DNA of 64,000 nt, from the NCBI GenBank assembly GCA_036704045.1, contig DATNQM010000048.1, positions 80,165 through 144,164 of the forward strand, given 5' to 3'. Positions 60,404-64,000 of the stretch are shown here, piece after piece (position 1 is the first letter of the stretch; each line of letters opens with the position of its first letter). This stretch comes from Ancylothrix sp036704045 (GTDB lineage Bacteria; Cyanobacteriota; Cyanobacteriia; Cyanobacteriales; Oscillatoriaceae). A model generated the notes under the pieces. That model saw only the letters and a program-made list of their open reading frames with translations, was not told the DNA's origin and made no database searches. The position numbers and the translations under genes are program-made.

Positions 60404-62440
60404 TCAAATTTCTCGCACTAAATAAACTAACTGATCCTCAATTTTTGCACCAGAGTCAAGAATTCTTACCTTGTTATTCTCTGTACACAAAATATCAATC
60501 AACTGATTAACTTGCCCCTCACTAACATAGGAAAACTGATGCAAAGTTTCTTGCAACAAACGCTGTCTTGCCAAACACTGCTGATTGATAACTCGATTTA
60601 ACAAAAACTCCTCAATTGGTTGCCATTCATCCTTATTATCCTCCCTAATTGCAAACACCGGCACTACACCCAAATCTTGCAACAAACCACAACCCAACAA
60701 AACCTTAGACTCCCTAACTAACATCTCCAACTCTTTAATATCCGGTGTTGCTTCTCCCACAACCAAATCCCCCGAATACGCATCATTAACTAAACTGTGA
60801 TACGTTACCAAATACTGCACCGAAGCAACATCCGGCATAAAATGATTATGGGGAGAATCCTCAAAAATCTCATTATAAATTCGATAACCCAAATTATTTG
60901 GATTCCCAACCCCCTCAAACCGAATTAATTGCAAAACATCACACAAATTTTGCTCAATTGCCTCTTGACAAACCTTCATAAAATTACAAAACTTCGTCAA
61001 ATTTTGATCCTCACTCCAAACCACAGCCACCCGCTGATTTGTTTCTGGTAATACATAACTCAGCGAATAACTTGCATAAATTCGATTGGTTAAAAACCGC
61101 ACTTCCACCGTTGAAATTTCCACCGCTGAAAGCACTTCTGCTAACATTTGAATTAACTCTGGTGACGAAAATTGCCGGACACGACTAACCCGTTGTTGAG
61201 TTTGCGTAAACTTCCGCAACCACACCAATTTAAAAGCTGCAATAGGATCAAAACCTTTTTCAACTACCGACACCGGCTGTTTCGGTTCTTCAACCCTCAT
61301 TTCCTCTGCGTGGGAAACTTCCGAACCCACCAAATTAACCTTATAATCTTGGAAAAGTTGCCGGCCTAAAATCAACACATTTCGAGGTTTAGTTTTGCCT
61401 CCTGGAAACTTTTCTTCTAACTTATCTCTATGCAAAGGATAAAGCGGAGAATCGGGCAAAGATGCAGCTTGCCGGTGTAAAGTATAAAGCCGACATTTCC
61501 ATAAATTCTCCGCCTGATCCAACGAAATTTGTTTCAATTGAATCACCCCATCCAATCTATCCTTATCTGTAGGTTGAATGCGGTAAGAATTGCTACGCCA
61601 AGTATCAGTAATAATGCTAATAATTACCAAGAAATTCTTTAGCTTTTGGTTATGAATTACCGAATTAACACTAAACAAAGTTTGTAAATCAATAGAACCA
61701 TCACTCAACCGGGCAATATTATCTAATTGGTCAAAACATAAAACAATTGGTTGAGTTTCGGCCGCAATTCTGCCAAAATTTGACAAAATTTTCTGGGCTG
61801 CATCCTCCGTATCTAAAGAGTGTTGAACTTTTAAAGTTTTTAAACTTTCTTCATCCAAATCATCGCCGCGCAACCACTCACAAGCAAGACTTGCTAACTT
61901 AGGATTTGTTAAATCATACAAAACCCCAAAAAACTCCGCTGCATTATAAATTCCTGCTGGATAAGCTTCGCGTAAATTACGAATAAATAATTGCCGGTCA
62001 CCGCGAATCATATCAATAATACTACGGTGTTTAAACTCCGATAATCCTTTTAACCAGATCATCAATTGTGAGTCTTGTTTACCTTCGGGAACTTCCAGCA
62101 AACTATCCACTGTATAGCGTAAAATATGCCGCCAAATATAATCACTAGCCGTGAAAGGTTCAATATATACAAAAAACGCTTTCGGATTTAATTGGCGCTT
62201 AATTCTCCCTAGCAAATAAGTTTTGCCCGAACCAGTTTCCCCTTCTAACATTAAAGTTCTAGTTCGGTTATCTTGCCCCACTAAATCCACTATTTGCTCA
62301 ATTTCAGCAATAGCTTCTTTGTGAATAGAATCTACCATTAAATTAGGGTCTTGTTGTTCTTGCCAAAAATTGCCAGACCAAAAAGTTTCACTATCAAAAG
62401 GATTCGGTTCTCTTTGGATGATTTGATCTATAAATGCCAT
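60404..62440 (-). CDS. AAA+ ATPase of the cluster (AAA-A)
   Basis: 678 residues from the ATG at 62440. Landmarks: NPFDSETFWSGNFWQE (13-28), Walker A GETGSGKT (67-74), Walker B PIVLCFDQLD (231-240), sensor-1 IISIITDTW, and the family-specific KPRNVLILGRQLF (351-363). The C-terminal half holds AVVWSEDQNLTKFCNFM then YLVTYHSLVNDA and a final winged-helix-like unit. Arg/Lys-rich features in the AAA core fit an ORC/STAND-type ATPase. No clear ribosome binding site precedes the start, and translation may depend on the upstream wH-A gene, 87 bases away. Confidence 0.8.
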   Translation of the reverse strand: MAFIDQIIQREPNPFDSETFWSGNFWQEQQDPNLMVDSIHKEAIAEIEQIVDLVGQDNRTRTLMLEGETGSGKTYLLGRIKRQLNPKAFFVYIEPFTASDYIWRHILRYTVDSLLEVPEGKQDSQLMIWLKGLSEFKHRSIIDMIRGDRQLFIRNLREAYPAGIYNAAEFFGVLYDLTNPKLASLACEWLRGDDLDEESLKTLKVQHSLDTEDAAQKILSNFGRIAAETQPIVLCFDQLDNIARLSDGSIDLQTLFSVNSVIHNQKLKNFLVIISIITDTWRSNSYRIQPTDKDRLDGVIQLKQISLDQAENLWKCRLYTLHRQAASLPDSPLYPLHRDKLEEKFPGGKTKPRNVLILGRQLFQDYKVNLVGSEVSHAEEMRVEEPKQPVSVVEKGFDPIAAFKLVWLRKFTQTQQRVSRVRQFSSPELIQMLAEVLSAVEISTVEVRFLTNRIYASYSLSYVLPETNQRVAVVWSEDQNLTKFCNFMKVCQEAIEQNLCDVLQLIRFEGVGNPNNLGYRIYNEIFEDSPHNHFMPDVASVQYLVTYHSLVNDAYSGDLVVGEATPDIKELEMLVRESKVLLGCGLLQDLGVVPVFAIREDNKDEWQPIEEFLLNRVINQQCLARQRLLQETLHQFSYVSEGQVNQLIDILCTENNKVRILDSGAKIEDQLVYLVREI

Positions 62441-62527
62441 AATTTTTGATTAGTTATTAGTTAGTTTTGTTTGGTAATTGGTCATTGCAGCTTTGTAGAA
62501 ACCTTGCCCTATAAAGACACCGCCCTT

Positions 62528-63364
62528 TTAAATTACAATAATAAAAAATAGCGGCCCTCCAACATCTTGAGCAATACCGGCCTCAATTTGTTCTTGAGAA
62601 TAAGCAAAAGCTTCTTGCAAAGAACTTAATTCTATTTTGTCATTTCGTTGCAAACGATAAAGCGTTTTATCCAACTCATCTCGTGTTAAAGCAGATTGCA
62701 ACTTTGAACGCAATTGAAAAATCGGCAAATAATTATCTGTTCCCAACTGCCGGTCTAAATCTTTAATAAATTGCAAAATATCTTCATCAGAAAGCTTAGC
62801 ATCTATTGCATTTTTTCCCATCTCTGCATTATTTACAGCCATTTCTATACCCCGCATTTCTCGCATAGCTTTGCGAAAAAAACGCAAATAATTTGCCAAC
62901 ATATTTAAACTCATAACTGGAGTTGTGCCGGTTGGGTTGCACTCATTAAGCAAATATTGTTGGCCTCGTTCTGTTAGCCAAACTTCATTAATTTGCGTTT
63001 TCAACGCTTGAATTAAACCCCGTTGTGCTAAACCTTGAATCACCGGCTGTTGAATTTCTGCAACAATTCCACTTTGCAGCGCTGAAATTTCCCCATTTGC
63101 ACAAGCTTGCAAAACTAACAACTCTTCCGCCGTCACCGGCAAACCAGCCACCTCCAACTTCAGCAACGACTTACCAGGAGGCGCAATTACTAACCGCGTT
63201 ACTTCCACACTATAGCCCACCAAATCACGCTCAGCGAGCCGACGACAAATATTATCCCGTTCGGTGGCCTTAGATTGGGGATTAGGTTTAATTTTGCTGG
63301 CCGGTGCCCGATAATTCGGTTCCCCCAACAACTCCAATAAAAACTTCAACTCTAGGACATCCAT
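62528..63364 (-). CDS. winged-helix protein (wH-A), RcaD-like
   Basis: 278 residues, paralogue of wH-B with the same landmarks: ELKFLLELLGEPNYRAPASK at the start, IQGLAQRGLIQALKTQ and EVWLTERGQQYL in the middle, NYLPIFQLRSKLQSALTRDE and ALYRL-like/TLYRLQRNDKIELSSLQE at the end, and DVGGPLFFIIV as the C-terminus. A DNA-binding or adaptor role is inferred. It is the first gene of the cluster on the minus strand, and its ATG at 63364 is not preceded by a strong Shine-Dalgarno. Confidence 0.65.
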   Translation of the reverse strand: MDVLELKFLLELLGEPNYRAPASKIKPNPQSKATERDNICRRLAERDLVGYSVEVTRLVIAPPGKSLLKLEVAGLPVTAEELLVLQACANGEISALQSGIVAEIQQPVIQGLAQRGLIQALKTQINEVWLTERGQQYLLNECNPTGTTPVMSLNMLANYLRFFRKAMREMRGIEMAVNNAEMGKNAIDAKLSDEDILQFIKDLDRQLGTDNYLPIFQLRSKLQSALTRDELDKTLYRLQRNDKIELSSLQEAFAYSQEQIEAGIAQDVGGPLFFIIVI

Positions 63365-63838
63365 TCTAAAAGCACTTCTAAATAATTCATAAATCCTAGT
63401 TTATCCGTTCAAGGGTACCCACCCATTGAAACCTAACTGTCCCAACCCTTACCCACAAGACAACCCGCAAAACACCCTTCTTATCCCATCCCCGTGTCTG
63501 GCTGGTAGCAAAAACTTTTCTGTCAATGCCCGATGAGATTTTATTAACAAAACTATACATTTTCCAAACCCACTAACTTGAATATTGAACCCCCCTTTCC
63601 GCCTAATAACAAAGGCTTTAAGCAAGGTTCACCACCCTTAATTAGCCGGGAAGAGGAGATGGTTTTTGTGCTTCATTCAATTACAAAATAAGGAGGGTTT
63701 AAAGCCTGGTACTCTCAGCTTATTATTCCAGGGAACCGCAAATTGAAAACCGCTGTATATAGAATTTATTACAACAATGGAATAAAAATCACTATTTTAG
63801 TGCATCATAAAAGAAAGCAATCTCAACTAATAACTAAC
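63365..63838. other. 474-bp spacer before the right-end transposase
   Basis: It contains the promoter of the six-gene cluster and the left flank of an insertion sequence. I see no gene and no clear terminal inverted repeat. A weak GGTACCC and A/T-rich stretches are present. Confidence 0.4.
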
Positions 63839-64000
63839 ATGACTGGAGTTCTGAACCTCAATATCACAGAAACCCGCGAACACCTCAAAACCCTGCTTAA
63901 CCAACAAAAAACCGCCCAAGGAAAAGAACGAGTCCAAGCACTCTATCTACTCAAAATTGGGCAAGTTAAAACAGTCCAAGAATTAGCAGTGGCCCTTGGT
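63839..64000 (+). CDS. IS630-type transposase, N-terminal end (cut by window edge)
   Basis: 54 codons from ATG at 63839 to the window edge without a stop. The text TREHLKTLLNQQKTAQGKERVQALYLLKIG then VQELAVALG is the N-terminal helix-turn-helix of IS630-family transposases. The frame is intact as far as visible, unlike the remnant at 680-1290. Whether the element is complete cannot be seen. Confidence 0.7.
   Translation, partial: MTGVLNLNITETREHLKTLLNQQKTAQGKERVQALYLLKIGQVKTVQELAVALG

Overview
The window is a piece of a cyanobacterial chromosome, most likely from a filamentous, Oscillatoriales-type species. The marker genes all point that way: the response regulator RpaB, a cytochrome b6f cofactor-assembly (CCB) protein, a CAAD/CURT1 thylakoid protein, Ycf66 and Ycf35 homologues, an HHL1-like protein, an SLH-domain OprB-type porin, a carotenoid cleavage oxygenase, and WD40 proteins with a four-cysteine kinase prefix. 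Species assignment is inference. No tRNA, rRNA or CRISPR array was recognised.

Left part (1-13,000): a truncated DUF262-like gene and a decayed IS630-type transposase, then radA, rpaB, ccb-type assembly factor, several envelope proteins (two lipoproteins, an amino-acid permease, a porin) and aroA. Middle part (13,000-31,000): a CAAD protein, a D-lactate-type dehydrogenase, then the minus-strand chaperone run grpE-dnaK-dnaJ followed by tusA and rsgA. Next comes the plus-strand type IV pilus run pilB-pilT-pilC, with strong hairpins in both spacers, and a DUF2997-ycf35-ferredoxin operon.

Central-right part (31,000-52,000): ileS, a small toxin/antitoxin-like cluster (DUF2283, DUF4258, orphan antitoxin), a TPR protein convergent with a CHASE2-adenylate cyclase, a carotenoid oxygenase, a very long Ycf66 protein, gnd, a class II aldolase, and two neighbouring 4-Cys kinase-WD40 proteins, the second of which has lost its catalytic residues. 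At 50.9-51.7 kb lies a tandem duplication of a small unknown gene. Each copy is preceded by an array in which GTGAT recurs every 22 bp, with identical spacing in both copies. An HHL1-like gene diverges from the second array.

Right part (52,300-63,400): the most unusual block. Six minus-strand genes form a candidate DNA-processing system: wH-A, AAA-A, AAA-B, wH-B, AAA-C and an 856-residue protein. That protein joins a DEDDy 3'-5' exonuclease, a PD-(D/E)XK nuclease with Cas4/AddB-like cysteines, and a complete FtsK-type DNA translocase. The three AAA+ proteins are paralogues with a shared C-terminal region, and the two winged-helix proteins are paralogues too, so the locus looks like a duplicated regulator/ATPase cassette attached to one nuclease-motor effector. 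A 230-bp field of palindromic repeats splits the two halves. The window ends in the start of another IS630-type transposase. Function (defence, DNA repair or DNA uptake) cannot be decided from sequence alone.
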